Source of the DNA: RYN-230 sp963841695
GTDB taxonomy: Bacteria; Actinomycetota; Actinomycetes; Streptosporangiales; Streptosporangiaceae
Direction: 5' to 3'
DNA: 64,000 nucleotides
NCBI GenBank assembly: GCA_963841695.1
Contig: CAWJDQ010000004.1
Location: forward strand, 372,001-436,000
Part shown: positions 45,772-56,592 of the stretch, piece after piece
Position numbering within the stretch: the stretch's first letter is position 1
Layout: the number at the start of each line of letters is the position of its first letter
The notes under the pieces: model-generated
What the model was told of the DNA's origin: nothing
The model's database searches: none
What the model saw: only the letters and a program-made list of their open reading frames with translations
Made by a program: the position numbers and the translations under genes

Positions 45772-45827
45772 CGGGCCAAGATAGCCCGGCGGACTGGGCT
45801 GGGGCATGTCGCCCTGCGGATGCCCGG

Positions 45828-47249
45828 CTAGCCGCGGGATCGGTAGAGCACCTGGAGGGCGGTGAATTCCGCCAGGCCCCACGGGCCGTTCTCCACCCCC
45901 ATGCCGCTCCACTTCAGCCCGCCGAACGGCATCCACGGCTGCAGGGTGAGGTGGTCGTTGACGAACGCGGTGCCGCACTCCAGCCGGGCCGCGACCGCCG
46001 CCGCGCGGTCCGGGTCGGCGCTCCAGACCGAGCCGGACAGGCCGTACCGGGTGTCGTTGGCCCGGGCCACCGCGTCGTCCACATCCTCGTAGGGGATCAC
46101 CGGGACGGCCGGGCCGAACTGCTCCTCGTCCACGATCGGGGTGCCCTCGGCCACCCCGGTCAGGATCGTGGGCGCGAAGAAGTACCCGTCCCGGTCCAGC
46201 GGGCGCCCGCCCGCCGCGGCCGTGCCGCCGCGGGCCAGGGCGTCGGCGACCAGCCCCGCGACCCGGTCGAACTGCGGCTGGTTCTGCACCGGGCCGAGCT
46301 GGCTGCCCGCCTCGGTGCCGGGCCCGACCCGGACCCGGCGGGCCCGCTCGGCCAGCGCCTCGACCAGGCCGGCGTGCAGGGCCCGCGGCACGTAGATCCG
46401 CTTGATGCCTGCGCAGATCTGGCCGTTGTTGATGAACGCGCCCCAGAACAGGCCGCGTTCCACGGCCGCCAGGTCGGCGTCGTCGAGCACGATCGCCGCG
46501 TCGTTGCCGCCGAGTTCGAGGGTGAAGCGCCTGAGGCCGGGAGCCGCGGCCGCGGCGACCGCCTGGCCGGTCGGCACCGACCCGGTGAAGCTGATCTTCG
46601 CCACCGCGGGGTGTGACGTCATCCAGGCGCCGAGCTCGTCGCCCCCGCTGACCACGTTGACCACGCCGGGCGGCAGCACCCCGGCCAGGATGGCCCCCAG
46701 GGCCAGCGTGGACAGCGGCGTGAACGGCGAGGGCTTGAGCACCACGGTGTTGCCGGCCAGCAGCGCGGGCCCCAGCTTCCAGCCCGCCAGCAGCAGCGGG
46801 TAGTTCCACGGCGTGATCGCCGCGACCACGCCGAGCGGGCGGTGCACGAGTTCCGCGTGGCCGCGCTCGTCGTCCTGCAGGACGGTGCGGGGCAGTTCCA
46901 GCCCGGCCGAGTACTCCAGCCAGCGGGCCATCTCGGCCACCTCGAACGCGGCCGCCTTGAGCGGCTTGCCCTGCTCGGCGGTGAGCAGCGCGGCCAGGTC
47001 GTCCGCGGCGGCCAGGGCGGCCGCCGCGGCGGCGCGCAGCGCGGCCCGCCGCGCGTCCTCGTCGGCCCGCCAGGCGGCCGCCGCCGCCTGCGCCGCCCGC
47101 ATGGCCTCGTCGAGCTGGTCCCGGGAACAGTCCGGGGCGGCCGCGAACACCAGTCCGGTCGCCGGGTTGACCACCCCGAAGGTGCCCTGGCCGGCCACGG
47201 CCGAGCCGCCGACCGTCATCGACGGGCTGGCCGTCCCCAGATCTGTCAC
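45828..47249 (-). CDS. NAD(P)-dependent aldehyde dehydrogenase
   Basis: 473 residues from a GTG that overlaps the preceding stop (GTGA). Catalytic residues are in place: the base Glu in TLELGGNDAA, the nucleophilic Cys in NNGQICAGIKR, and the oxyanion Asn in TPWNYPLLL. Cofactor motif FTGSVPTGQAV. It oxidises an aldehyde to an acid. Coupling to the alcohol dehydrogenase gene shows the pair turn an alcohol into an acid for CoA activation. Confidence 0.93.
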   Translation of the reverse strand: MTDLGTASPSMTVGGSAVAGQGTFGVVNPATGLVFAAAPDCSRDQLDEAMRAAQAAAAAWRADEDARRAALRAAAAAALAAADDLAALLTAEQGKPLKAAAFEVAEMARWLEYSAGLELPRTVLQDDERGHAELVHRPLGVVAAITPWNYPLLLAGWKLGPALLAGNTVVLKPSPFTPLSTLALGAILAGVLPPGVVNVVSGGDELGAWMTSHPAVAKISFTGSVPTGQAVAAAAAPGLRRFTLELGGNDAAIVLDDADLAAVERGLFWGAFINNGQICAGIKRIYVPRALHAGLVEALAERARRVRVGPGTEAGSQLGPVQNQPQFDRVAGLVADALARGGTAAAGGRPLDRDGYFFAPTILTGVAEGTPIVDEEQFGPAVPVIPYEDVDDAVARANDTRYGLSGSVWSADPDRAAAVAARLECGTAFVNDHLTLQPWMPFGGLKWSGMGVENGPWGLAEFTALQVLYRSRG

Positions 47250-48349
47250 GCCATCACCACCACAGCTCGGGCGCCCTTTTCCGCGGCGCAGTATTCAACG
47301 GCCTCGTTCACCTGGCCGAACGGGAACGTCTCGGTGACCATCTCGTCCAGTTTCAGCAGGCCGGACTGGTACAGGCTGACCAGCCGCGGCACGTCCCGCC
47401 GGACGTCGGAGCTGCCGTACAGGGAGCCCCGGATGACCTTCTCGGTCATTACCACCCCGGAGAACGCGGGCAGCGAGACCGTCACGTCGTCGCCGGCCGC
47501 GCCCACCAGCACGACCTGCCCGCCGCGGCGGGTCATCCGGATCGCGTCGCGCACGGTCTGCTGCCGGCCGACGACCTCGAGCACGTGATCCGCGCCGCGG
47601 CCGCCGGTCAGCGCGCGGACCTGCCGGGCGACCGTGTCCGAGGGCTGCAGGGTGTGCGTGGCACCGAGCCGGGCCGCCATGGCCAGCCGCTCCTCGTGCA
47701 GGTCGATCGCGATGATCATGCCCGCACCGGCGATCCGCGCACCCTGGATCGCGCTCAGCCCGACGCCGCCGCAGCCCAGCACGGCCACGGTGTCGCCGAC
47801 CCCGATGCCCGCGGTGTTGACGGCCGCGCCGAATCCGGTGAGCACGCCGCAGCCGATCAGCGCGGCCGAGGCCAGCGGGATCGTGTCCGGGATCCGCACG
47901 GCCGCCGCCTCGGGCACCACGCAGCGCTCGGTGAAGGTGCCGAGCCCGGCCATCTGGTAGAGCGGCTGGCCGTCCCGGCGGTACCGGGTGCTGCCGTCCA
48001 GCAGCGTGCCCCGGGCGAAGGCGACCCCGGCGATCTCGCACAGCTGCGGCTGGCGAGCCACGCAGTAGAAGCAGGTCCCGCACTGGGCTAGCCAGGACAG
48101 CACCACCCGGTCGCCGGGGGCCACCGAGGTCACGCCCGTGCCCACCTCGGTCACGGTCCCGGCCGCCTCGTGCCCGAGGACCAGCGGCACCGGGTGGGCC
48201 AGGGTCTCGTTCCACACCGAGATGTCGGAATGGCAGACGCCGGAGGCGCCGACCTCGACCATGACCTCGCCCGCCCGCGGCGGCTCGACGTCGATGTCGG
48301 TGACGGCTAGCGGCGTGCGGGGGGCGTTGAGCACGGCCGCGGCAGTCAC
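47246..48349 (-). CDS. Zinc-dependent alcohol dehydrogenase (class III type)
   Basis: 367 residues from a GTG at 48349; the open frame to 48376 adds nine residues. Catalytic zinc ligands: Cys in GVCHSD and His in LGHEAAG; structural zinc site CGTCFYCVARQPQLC. Cofactor loop GCGGVGLSAIQGA. This is the group of formaldehyde/NDMA-linked dehydrogenases of actinobacteria, some of which use mycothiol. It probably makes the aldehyde that the coupled ALDH oxidises. Divergent from the enoyl-CoA hydratase gene; the shared upstream region carries a conserved promoter pattern. Confidence 0.92.
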   Translation of the reverse strand: MTAAAVLNAPRTPLAVTDIDVEPPRAGEVMVEVGASGVCHSDISVWNETLAHPVPLVLGHEAAGTVTEVGTGVTSVAPGDRVVLSWLAQCGTCFYCVARQPQLCEIAGVAFARGTLLDGSTRYRRDGQPLYQMAGLGTFTERCVVPEAAAVRIPDTIPLASAALIGCGVLTGFGAAVNTAGIGVGDTVAVLGCGGVGLSAIQGARIAGAGMIIAIDLHEERLAMAARLGATHTLQPSDTVARQVRALTGGRGADHVLEVVGRQQTVRDAIRMTRRGGQVVLVGAAGDDVTVSLPAFSGVVMTEKVIRGSLYGSSDVRRDVPRLVSLYQSGLLKLDEMVTETFPFGQVNEAVEYCAAEKGARAVVVMA

Positions 48350-48379
48350 CGGGTACCCGCCCGCGGGCCAGCGCAACGT

Positions 48380-48420
48380 TCTACACTTCTATTGATTGAG
48401 TCGCTCACCTTGTATAGTTT
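48380..48420 (+). promoter_or_regulatory. Divergent promoter/operator A of the catabolic island
   Basis: Holds CTACAC, one base, TCT, seven bases, GAGTC, eight bases, TGTA, then a -10-like TATAGT (48413-48418) eight bases before an ATG at 48427. The same spaced elements recur at 53815-53857. Confidence 0.55.
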
Positions 48421-48486
48421 AGGCACATGCCCTGCCGCGCGCCAGAGCCGGCCGGGGGGCAACGGCCGCGGCCCACTGGAGGACCG

Positions 48487-49308
48487 ATGGAGCTGAAGGT
48501 CACCCGCTACAAGATCGACGACGCGGGGATCGCCACCCTCTGGCTGCACCGGCCGGAGCGGCGGAACTCCTGGACGGGCCGGATGCACGCCGAGTACCGG
48601 TGGATCTGCCAGCAACTGGACGACGACCCGGCGGTCCGGGTCATCGTGCTGACCGGATCCGGGCACACGTTCTGCATCGGCGCCGACCCCAAGGCCCTGA
48701 CCGGGTACGTGGAGGCAGAGCACTACGACCCGGCGCTGCCGCAGGACGCGGCCCGGCCGGGATACGGTGTCCGGCCGGAGTTCGACGCGGACATGGCCTG
48801 GCAGCTTGGCCTGCGCACCCCCATGATCGCCGCGGTCAACGGCGCCTGCGCGGGCATCGCGGTGGCCCTGGCCGCGTTCTGCGACCTGCGCTTCGCGGTG
48901 ACCGGGGCGAAGATCACCACGGCGGCGCCCCGGCTGGGCCTGCCCGCCGAGTACGGGCTGTCCTGGATGCTGCCGCGGCTGGTCGGCATGACGCACACCG
49001 CGGACATCCTGCTGACCGGCCGGGTGCTGCTGGCCGAGGAGATGGCGGGCATGGGGTTCTTCAATAAGGTCCTGCCGCCGGAGGAGTTCGCCCGCGAGGT
49101 GGACAGCTACGCCCGGGCCATCGCCGCCGCGTCCCCGCTCGCGGTGACCACCGCGAAACGGCAGATGTGGGCCGACGTGCTGCACGGCGACCCGCGGGCG
49201 GCGGTGGAGGAGAGCAAGGCCCAGATCGGGAAGCTCATGGCCGAGCCGGACTACGCGGAGGGGGTGGCCGCCCTGCTCGACAAGCGCCCGCCCCGCTTCA
49301 CCCACTGA
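48487..49308 (+). CDS. Enoyl-CoA hydratase/isomerase-family protein
   Basis: 273 residues from the ATG at 48487, which has GGAGG six bases upstream. An in-frame ATG at 48427 would add 20 residues and could be used by a leaderless transcript. Crotonase features: HTFCIGADPKALT (first oxyanion loop), AAVNGACAGIAVALAAFCDLRFA (second oxyanion Gly), and a C-terminal helix EESKAQIGKLMAEPD. The usual two Glu residues of true hydratases are not clear, so hydrolase or isomerase activity is possible. First gene of the plus-strand run after promoter A. Confidence 0.88.
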   Translation: MELKVTRYKIDDAGIATLWLHRPERRNSWTGRMHAEYRWICQQLDDDPAVRVIVLTGSGHTFCIGADPKALTGYVEAEHYDPALPQDAARPGYGVRPEFDADMAWQLGLRTPMIAAVNGACAGIAVALAAFCDLRFAVTGAKITTAAPRLGLPAEYGLSWMLPRLVGMTHTADILLTGRVLLAEEMAGMGFFNKVLPPEEFAREVDSYARAIAAASPLAVTTAKRQMWADVLHGDPRAAVEESKAQIGKLMAEPDYAEGVAALLDKRPPRFTH

Positions 49309-49339
49309 GGCTCGGCCCGGAACGTCTGGAGGGCAGCGC

Positions 49340-49532
49340 ATGAAGGTTCGCGTCGATCCCCGGCTCTGCCAGGGACATAACCGGTGCATCTCGGTGGCGC
49401 CCGGCCTGTTCGACATCGACGAGGAGGGCTTCGCCTCGGCTCTTGGCGACGGGACGGTGCCGCCGGACCAGCAGGACCTGGCCGGCCTCGCCGTCGACAA
49501 CTGCCCGGAGCAGGCCATCTCGCTCCAGGCCG

Positions 49533-49555
<23 letters not shown>
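49340..49555 (+). CDS. [3Fe-4S]-type ferredoxin
   Basis: 71 residues. Cluster ligands: CQGHNRC near residue 10 and NCPEQAI near residue 55, with Gly/His rather than a fourth Cys, as in P450-partner ferredoxins of actinomycetes. Placed between the hydratase and acyl-CoA ligase genes and near two P450 genes, it is the probable electron carrier for these. The acyl-CoA ligase ATG overlaps its 3' end. Confidence 0.92.
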
Positions 49556-51247
<1,692 letters not shown>

Positions 51248-51251
<4 letters not shown>

Positions 51252-52879
51252 TGCCGGCCACCACCGCCCCGCTGGCCAGCTCGTACTGGCCGGCCGACCG
51301 GCGCGAGCCGTTGCTGGACACGACGGTGGGGGACCTGCTCCGGGCCGCCGCCGCCGAGGTGCCCGGACGGCTCGCGCTGGTCGACGGGGCGCCAGACCCG
51401 GCCGCCCGGCGGACCTGGACCTACGCCAGGCTGCTGGCGGTCGCGGAGCAGGCCGCCCGGGCCCTGCTGGCCCGGTTCGCCCCGGGGGAGCGGATCGCCG
51501 TCTGGGCCCCCAACTGCCCCGAGTGGATGCTGCTCCAGCACGGAGTCAGCCTGGCCGGGATGGTCCTGATCACGGTCAACCCGGCGCTGAAAGCGCGCGA
51601 GCTGCAGTACGTGCTGGAACAGTCCCGCGCAGCCGGGATCTTCTTCGCCGGCGCCTACCGGGGCTACGACATGGCGGGCACGGTGCACAGCCTCCGGGCC
51701 GGCCTGCCCGGGCTGCGGGAAGCCATCCCGCTGAGCGACTGGGACACGTTCGTGGCCTCCGGCGATCCGGCCGTCACCCTGCCGCCGGTCCAGCCGGGCG
51801 ACCCCGTGCAGATCCAGTACACGTCGGGGACGACCGGATTCCCCAAGGGCGCCATCCTGCACCACCGCGGGGTGGTGAACGCGTCCCGCTTCGTGGCCCT
51901 CGGGTCCGGGGTCCGGGACGGGGGGATCTGGGTCAACGCGATGCCCATGTTCCACATCGGCGGCGGGACGCTCACCGAACTCGGCACCATCGCCCAGCGC
52001 GGCACCTACGTGCTGCTGCCCGGCTTCGACCCGGGCCTGGTGCTGGAGCTCATCGAGACCTACCGGGGCACCATGATCCTGGCCGTGCCCACCATGCTGC
52101 TGGCCATGCTGGATGACCCCGGCCTGGCCGCCCGCGACCTGTCCAGCCTGCAGACCGTGATGTCCGGGGCGGCGGTCGTGCCGGCCGCGCTGGTGCGCCG
52201 GGCCACGGAGACGTTCGGCTGCCAGTTCACGATCGTGTTCGGCCAGACCGAGCTGCACGGGGTCATCTCCCAGACCCAGACCGGCGACAGCCCGGAAGAC
52301 CAGTCCCAGACGATCGGGCGCCCGCTGCCGCAGGTCGAGGTGAAGATCGCCGACCCGGCGACCGGCGAGACCATGCCGGTCGGCCAGGTCGGGGAGATCT
52401 GCGCCCGCGGCTACCAGACCATGCTGGGCTACTTCGGCATGCCGGAGGAGACCGCGGCGGCCCTGGACGGCGACGGCTGGCTGCGGACCGGGGACCTGGC
52501 CGCCATGGACGGGCGCGGGTACCTGACGATCACCGGCCGGCTCAAGGACATGATCATCCGGGGTGGCGAGAACATCTACCCCCGGGAAGTCGAGGACGTC
52601 CTGTTCGGCCACCCGGCCGTGGCCCAGGCCGCGGTGGTGGGCCTGGCCGACGAGAAGTGGGGTGAGCGGGTGGCCGCGGTGATCATGCCCGCCGACCCGG
52701 CGAATCCGCCGTCCCCGGAGGCGTTGCGGGACTACTGCCGCGAGTGCCTGGCCGGCTTCAAGGCCCCGGCCGACTGGTTCTTCGTTGCGGAATACCCGAT
52801 GACCGCATCGGGCAAGATCCAGAAATTCCGCCTGCGGGAGGACATCGCGGCGGGCCGGATCAGCCCGGCCCGGCCTTAG
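51248..52879 (+). CDS. Acyl-CoA synthetase (AMP-binding), second
   Basis: 543 residues; its ATG overlaps the preceding stop (ATGA) and has AGGAGG upstream. Motifs: YTSGTTGFPKGA, FGQTELHG, RTGDLAAMDGRG and the catalytic Lys in MTASGKIQKFRL. It is closer to the ligase at 61662 than to the first one. Two coupled ligases suggest different chain lengths or successive intermediates. Its stop overlaps the convergent enoyl-CoA hydratase by four bases. Confidence 0.93.
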
Positions 52880-53745
52880 CCTTCGCCGGGGGCGTCGCCG
52901 TAGTGGCCGTCCCGCTCCCGGAACGCGTCCCGGGTCCCATGCCGGTCCCGCTCGCGGAGGAAGTTGAACTCGTCCGGCTCGAACCGCAGGTTGGTGCCGA
53001 GCGTGTGGCCGACCGTGCCCCGCCAGAACTGCTGCGTGCCGCCCAGGCTGTCCAGGGCCATCTGGTGCACGGCCTTGGCGGTGACCAGCGCGTCGCGCGG
53101 GTGCTGGGCGATCCGCCGGGCCCAGTCGTCCACGGCCGCGCTGAGCTGGGCTTCCGGTACCGACTTGTTGACCAGGCCCCAGTCGGCGGCCTGCCGGCCG
53201 TCGAACTCCTCGCCGAGCAGCATCAGCTCGCGGGCCCGCTTCGGGCCGTACAGCAGGATCTCGGTGTTGAGCTGCCAGGTGTTGCCGGCCAGGCCGAGCC
53301 GCTGCTCGGCGTGGCTGAACCGGGCCGTGTCGGCGGCGATGGCCAGGTCGACCAGTTCGACCAGGTACAGCCCGGCGCCCGTGCACACCCCGTGCACCTG
53401 CGCGATGACCGGCTTGAGCGAGTACTGGAAGGCCATGTAGTTCTGGCCCAGCCGGCGGTCGGTGGCCAGCCGGGAGCGCTGGCTGGGGCGGCGGGGTTTC
53501 CCGCCGTCCGGGCCGGGTTCCAGGCCGTAGGACCGCGCCGCGTCGTCGTAGTCGTGCCCGGAGCAGAACGAGGGGCCGCGGCCGCTGAGCACGATGACCC
53601 GGACGTCGTCGTCCTCTTCTGCCTCGTGCAGCAGGCCGACGAGCAGGTCCAGGTCGGCGAAGCGCAGGGCGTTGTGCTTGTCCGGGCGGTTGAGCACCAG
53701 GCTCGCCACCGGGCCGCTGCGCTCCAGCAGCACCGCGTCTGCCAC
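52876..53745 (-). CDS. Enoyl-CoA hydratase-family protein
   Basis: 289 residues from a GTG at 53745, chosen for GGGAGG seven bases upstream; a longer frame reaches 53862. Crotonase features: PSFCSGHDYDDAARS, HGVCTGAGLYLVELVDLAIAA and a long C-terminal helix. The loop after the first motif (SYGLEPGPDGGKPRRPSQR) is unusual. It is divergent from a P450 gene and convergent with the ligase. Confidence 0.88.
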   Translation of the reverse strand: MADAVLLERSGPVASLVLNRPDKHNALRFADLDLLVGLLHEAEEDDDVRVIVLSGRGPSFCSGHDYDDAARSYGLEPGPDGGKPRRPSQRSRLATDRRLGQNYMAFQYSLKPVIAQVHGVCTGAGLYLVELVDLAIAADTARFSHAEQRLGLAGNTWQLNTEILLYGPKRARELMLLGEEFDGRQAADWGLVNKSVPEAQLSAAVDDWARRIAQHPRDALVTAKAVHQMALDSLGGTQQFWRGTVGHTLGTNLRFEPDEFNFLRERDRHGTRDAFRERDGHYGDAPGEG

Positions 53746-53814
53746 GTTCCGCCTCCCGTCCGTCCCGCCTGCGCCCACGGTCATGTCCGCCCGCCCGGGC
53801 CGGGCAGACGATAC

Positions 53815-53857
53815 TCTACACGTCTCGACATCGAGTCTCAATCTCTGTAGAATTTTG
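53815..53857 (+). promoter_or_regulatory. Divergent promoter/operator B of the catabolic island
   Basis: Same elements as at 48380: CTACAC, one base, TCT, seven bases, GAGTC, eight bases, TGTA. A -35-like TCGACA (53825-53830) and a -10-like TAGAAT (53848-53853) are 17 bp apart; the ATG at 53861 follows eight bases after the -10, so the P450 message may be leaderless. TCTACA and TGTAGA also form an inverted pair. Confidence 0.6.
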
Positions 53858-53860
53858 AGC

Positions 53861-55047
53861 ATGAGCAGCCAGCCTGCCGAGGACGGCCACGACGGTTACG
53901 ACATCTTCTCGCCGGGCTTCCGCACCGACCCCTACGCCACCTGGTCGGCCATGCGGGCGGCCGGGTGCCCGGTCGCGCACTCGGGCCAGTGGGGCGGCTC
54001 GTGGATGCCGGTGCGCTACGACACGATCCGGGAGGTAGCCCGCGACGGGGAGCGGTTCTCGTCGCGCGCGGTCGAGGTGGCGGCCCGCTGGAGTCGGCGG
54101 GCGGGCTGTTCCTGCCCCCGCTGACCTCGGACCCGCCGGCCCACAAGCTGCACCGTGACGTGCTGATGCCGTACTTCCTGCCCAAGCGGATCGCGGCGTT
54201 CGAGCCGTTCATCCGGGACAAGGCCCGGGACCTGGCCGGCACGCTGGCCGCCCGCGGCGGCGGGGATGTGGTGGCGGACTTCGCCCAGGAACTGACGATC
54301 GCGGTGCTGACCACCATGCTCGGCGTCCCGCCCGGCGACCAGTTCACCGACTGGATGATCCGGATGATCCGGATCGGGCCGAAGGACCAGTCGGTCCGGT
54401 CCCAGGTGGTCGGGGAGATCCTCGCCTACCTCGGCGGGCTGCTGGACGAGCGGCAGGCCGAGCCGCGCGACGACCTCATCACCTACCTGGCCGGCGCGGC
54501 CATCGACGGGGTGCCGCTGTCCCGCAAGCACCAGATCGGCTCGGCGTTCCTCATCCTGATCGCGGGGGCCGACACCACCTGGAGCGCGATCGGCTCCAGC
54601 CTGTGGCACCTGGCCACCCACGACGAGGACCGGCGGCGCCTGGTGGCCGACCCGGGGCTGATCGACACCGCCGCGGAGGAGTTCCTCCGGGTCTACGCGC
54701 CGGTCAGCGTGGGCCGGATCGCCCGGCAGGACACCGACCTGGACGGCCGCCGGATCGGGGCGGGGGAGCGGGTGCTGCTGGCGTTCGCGGCGGCCAACCG
54801 GGACCCGGACGTGTTCGAGGCCCCGGACGAGATCCGGATCGACCGCAAGCGCAACCGGCACCTGACCTTCGGCTCCGGCGGCCACCGCTGCCTCGGCTCC
54901 AGCCTGGCCCGGCTCGAGCTGCGCGTCACGCTCGAGGAGTGGCTGCGGGTCATGCCGGAGTTCGGCCTGGCCGGCCCGGGCGGGATCGAGTGGAGCGGCG
55001 GGCAGACCCGGGGGCCGGAGCGGGTGGAATTCGTGGTGGCCCGGTGA
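53861..55047 (+). pseudogene. Cytochrome P450 with one frame change
   Basis: ATG at 53861; MSSQPAEDGHDGYDIFSPGF and RYDTIREVARDGERFSSRAVEV are in the first frame. One G is missing near 54085, after which GGLFLPPLTSDPPAHKLHRD continues in the second frame to 55047. P450 motifs: AGADTTWSAIG (I helix), EEFLR (ExxR) and FGSGGHRCLGSSLARLE with the heme Cys. About 395 residues, a soluble bacterial type needing ferredoxin. It is strongly similar in layout to the second P450 (63354), so the two are paralogs. The CoA-transferase start overlaps its stop (GTGA). Confidence 0.88.
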
Positions 55048-56300
55048 ACGCAGAGCCGCCGCGCGGTCCGGTTCCGCCGGGGCCCGTGCCCCCTGAGCCT
55101 GGGCCGCCCGCGCCGCTGCGCGGTGTCCGGGTGGTCGAGCTCGCGCACTGGATGGCCGGCCCGGCCGCGGGCGGAGTGCTCGCGGACTGGGGCGCCGACG
55201 TCGTGAAGGTCGAGCCGCCGGGCGGCGAGCCGATGCGCAACATCTGGGGCTCGATGGGCGCCAACCCCGACGCTCCCAACGGGGCGTTCACCTCGGCGAA
55301 CCGCGGCAAGCGGTCCATCGAGCTCGACGTCCGGTCGGCACAGGGCCGCGAGGTCCTCGCCCGGCTGCTGGCCTCGGCCGACGTGCTGCTGACCAACCTG
55401 CGCCCGGCCGCGCTGACCCGGCTGGGCCTGTCGCCCGGCGAGGTGGCCGCCCGCTACCCGCGGCTGGTGTTCTGCTCGCTGACCGCCTACGGCTGGACCG
55501 GCCCGGACCAGGAGCGGGCCGGGTACGACCTGGCCTCGTTCTTCGCCCGGAGCGGGATCTCGCACGAGATGACCACCCAGGGGGAGCCGCCCGCGCCGCT
55601 GATGCAGGGGTTCGGCGACACGTTCACCGCGATGGCCGGGGTGGCCGGGATCCTGGCCGCCCTGCACGAGCGGGACCAGACCGGCCGGGGCCGGATGGTG
55701 GACGTGTCGCTGCTGCGCACCGGCATGTGGGCGCTGGCCGGGGAGCTCGGCGTGGCGGCCATGGGCGGGCGCCCGCGGCCGCCGTACCCGCGGGACAACT
55801 GCCCCACCCCGATGTACAACTCCTACGCGACGGCGGACGGCCACTGGTTCTTCCTGGTCGGCGTCCAGGCCGCGCGCCAGCTGCCCAAGGTGCTGGCCGC
55901 CATCGGGCGCGCCGACCTGCTCGCCGACGAGCGGTTCGGCTCGCCGCGCGCGCTCGCGAAGAACCGCCGTGAGGTGATCGCGATCCTGGACGGGGCCTTC
56001 GCCGCCCGGGCGCTGGCCGACTGGGCCAAGGCGTTCGAGGAGCACGACGTGTTCTGGGCCCCGGTGCAGACCCCGGCGGACGTGCTGGCTGACCCGCAGG
56101 CGCGGGCCGCCGGGGCCTGGGTCGAGATCGAGGGCGCGGGCGTGGCCTCGGTGGACGCGCCGGTCAGCTACGACGGCGTGCAGCGGCACCGGGTGACCGG
56201 ACCGCCCCGGGCCGGCCAGCACACCCGGGAGGTCCTGGCCGAGCTGGGCTACCGGCCGGACGACATCGACGCCCTGCTGACCGACGGCCACCCGGGCTAG
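55044..56300 (+). CDS. CaiB/BaiF-family CoA-transferase
   Basis: 418 residues from a GTG that overlaps the P450 stop (GTGA). Family marks: VVELAHWMAGPAAGGVLADWGADVVKVEPP, NRGKRSIELD, the catalytic Asp in GYDLASFFARSG, and TPMYNSYATADG. It moves CoA between acids without ATP; formyl-CoA, carnitine-CoA and bile-acid-type enzymes belong here. It offers a second route to acyl-CoA beside the ligases. Its stop is the first unit of a 17-bp repeat array. Confidence 0.9.
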   Translation: MNAEPPRGPVPPGPVPPEPGPPAPLRGVRVVELAHWMAGPAAGGVLADWGADVVKVEPPGGEPMRNIWGSMGANPDAPNGAFTSANRGKRSIELDVRSAQGREVLARLLASADVLLTNLRPAALTRLGLSPGEVAARYPRLVFCSLTAYGWTGPDQERAGYDLASFFARSGISHEMTTQGEPPAPLMQGFGDTFTAMAGVAGILAALHERDQTGRGRMVDVSLLRTGMWALAGELGVAAMGGRPRPPYPRDNCPTPMYNSYATADGHWFFLVGVQAARQLPKVLAAIGRADLLADERFGSPRALAKNRREVIAILDGAFAARALADWAKAFEEHDVFWAPVQTPADVLADPQARAAGAWVEIEGAGVASVDAPVSYDGVQRHRVTGPPRAGQHTREVLAELGYRPDDIDALLTDGHPG

Positions 56301-56402
56301 ACGGCCACCTGGGCTAGACGGCCACCCGGGTTAGACGGCCACCCGGGCTAGACGGCCACCCGGGCTAGACGGCCACCCGGGCTAGACGGCCACCCGGGTT
56401 AG
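56284..56402. repeat. 17-bp tandem repeat, seven copies, each with TAG
   Basis: The unit ACGGCCACCCGGGCTAG recurs every 17 bp (56284, 56301, 56318, 56335, 56352, 56369, 56386) with at most one change. The first copy is the end of the CoA-transferase gene. Because 17 is not a multiple of three, the TAG falls in all three frames. Confidence 0.92.
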
Positions 56403-56518
56403 AGGCATGTCCGGCAGATGAGGCGTGCCCCGCGGAGCTGAGTCGTGCGCCCCGGCTGCGGGCCGCTGGGGCGACTGGGCCTCCTGGGCCTCCTGGGCCC
56501 GCCCTCCCCGGCCGTTTT

Positions 56519-56572
56519 CATTATGGTGGAGCGTTGTGGTCCGCGGGCGGCGCACAACGCTCCACCATAATG
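56519..56572. repeat. Long perfect inverted repeat, 20-bp arms
   Basis: CATTATGGTGGAGCGTTGTG and its exact complement surround a 14-base GC-rich loop; flanking GGCC/GGGCC extends the symmetry. It lies in the convergent gap between the CoA-transferase and PaaX genes. No T-tract is seen. Confidence 0.85.
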
Positions 56573-56592
56573 AACGGGCCTCATCAGTCCGG

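Noticed and set aside
45535..46809. 424-codon minus-strand frame
   Set aside because: It is a shadow of the aldehyde dehydrogenase; only its last 80 codons hold real sequence, the N-terminus of the ArsR-type gene.
54603..56300. CoA-transferase starting at 54603
   Set aside because: The first 147 codons are a shadow of the P450; the GTG at 55044 overlapping the P450 stop is the natural start.
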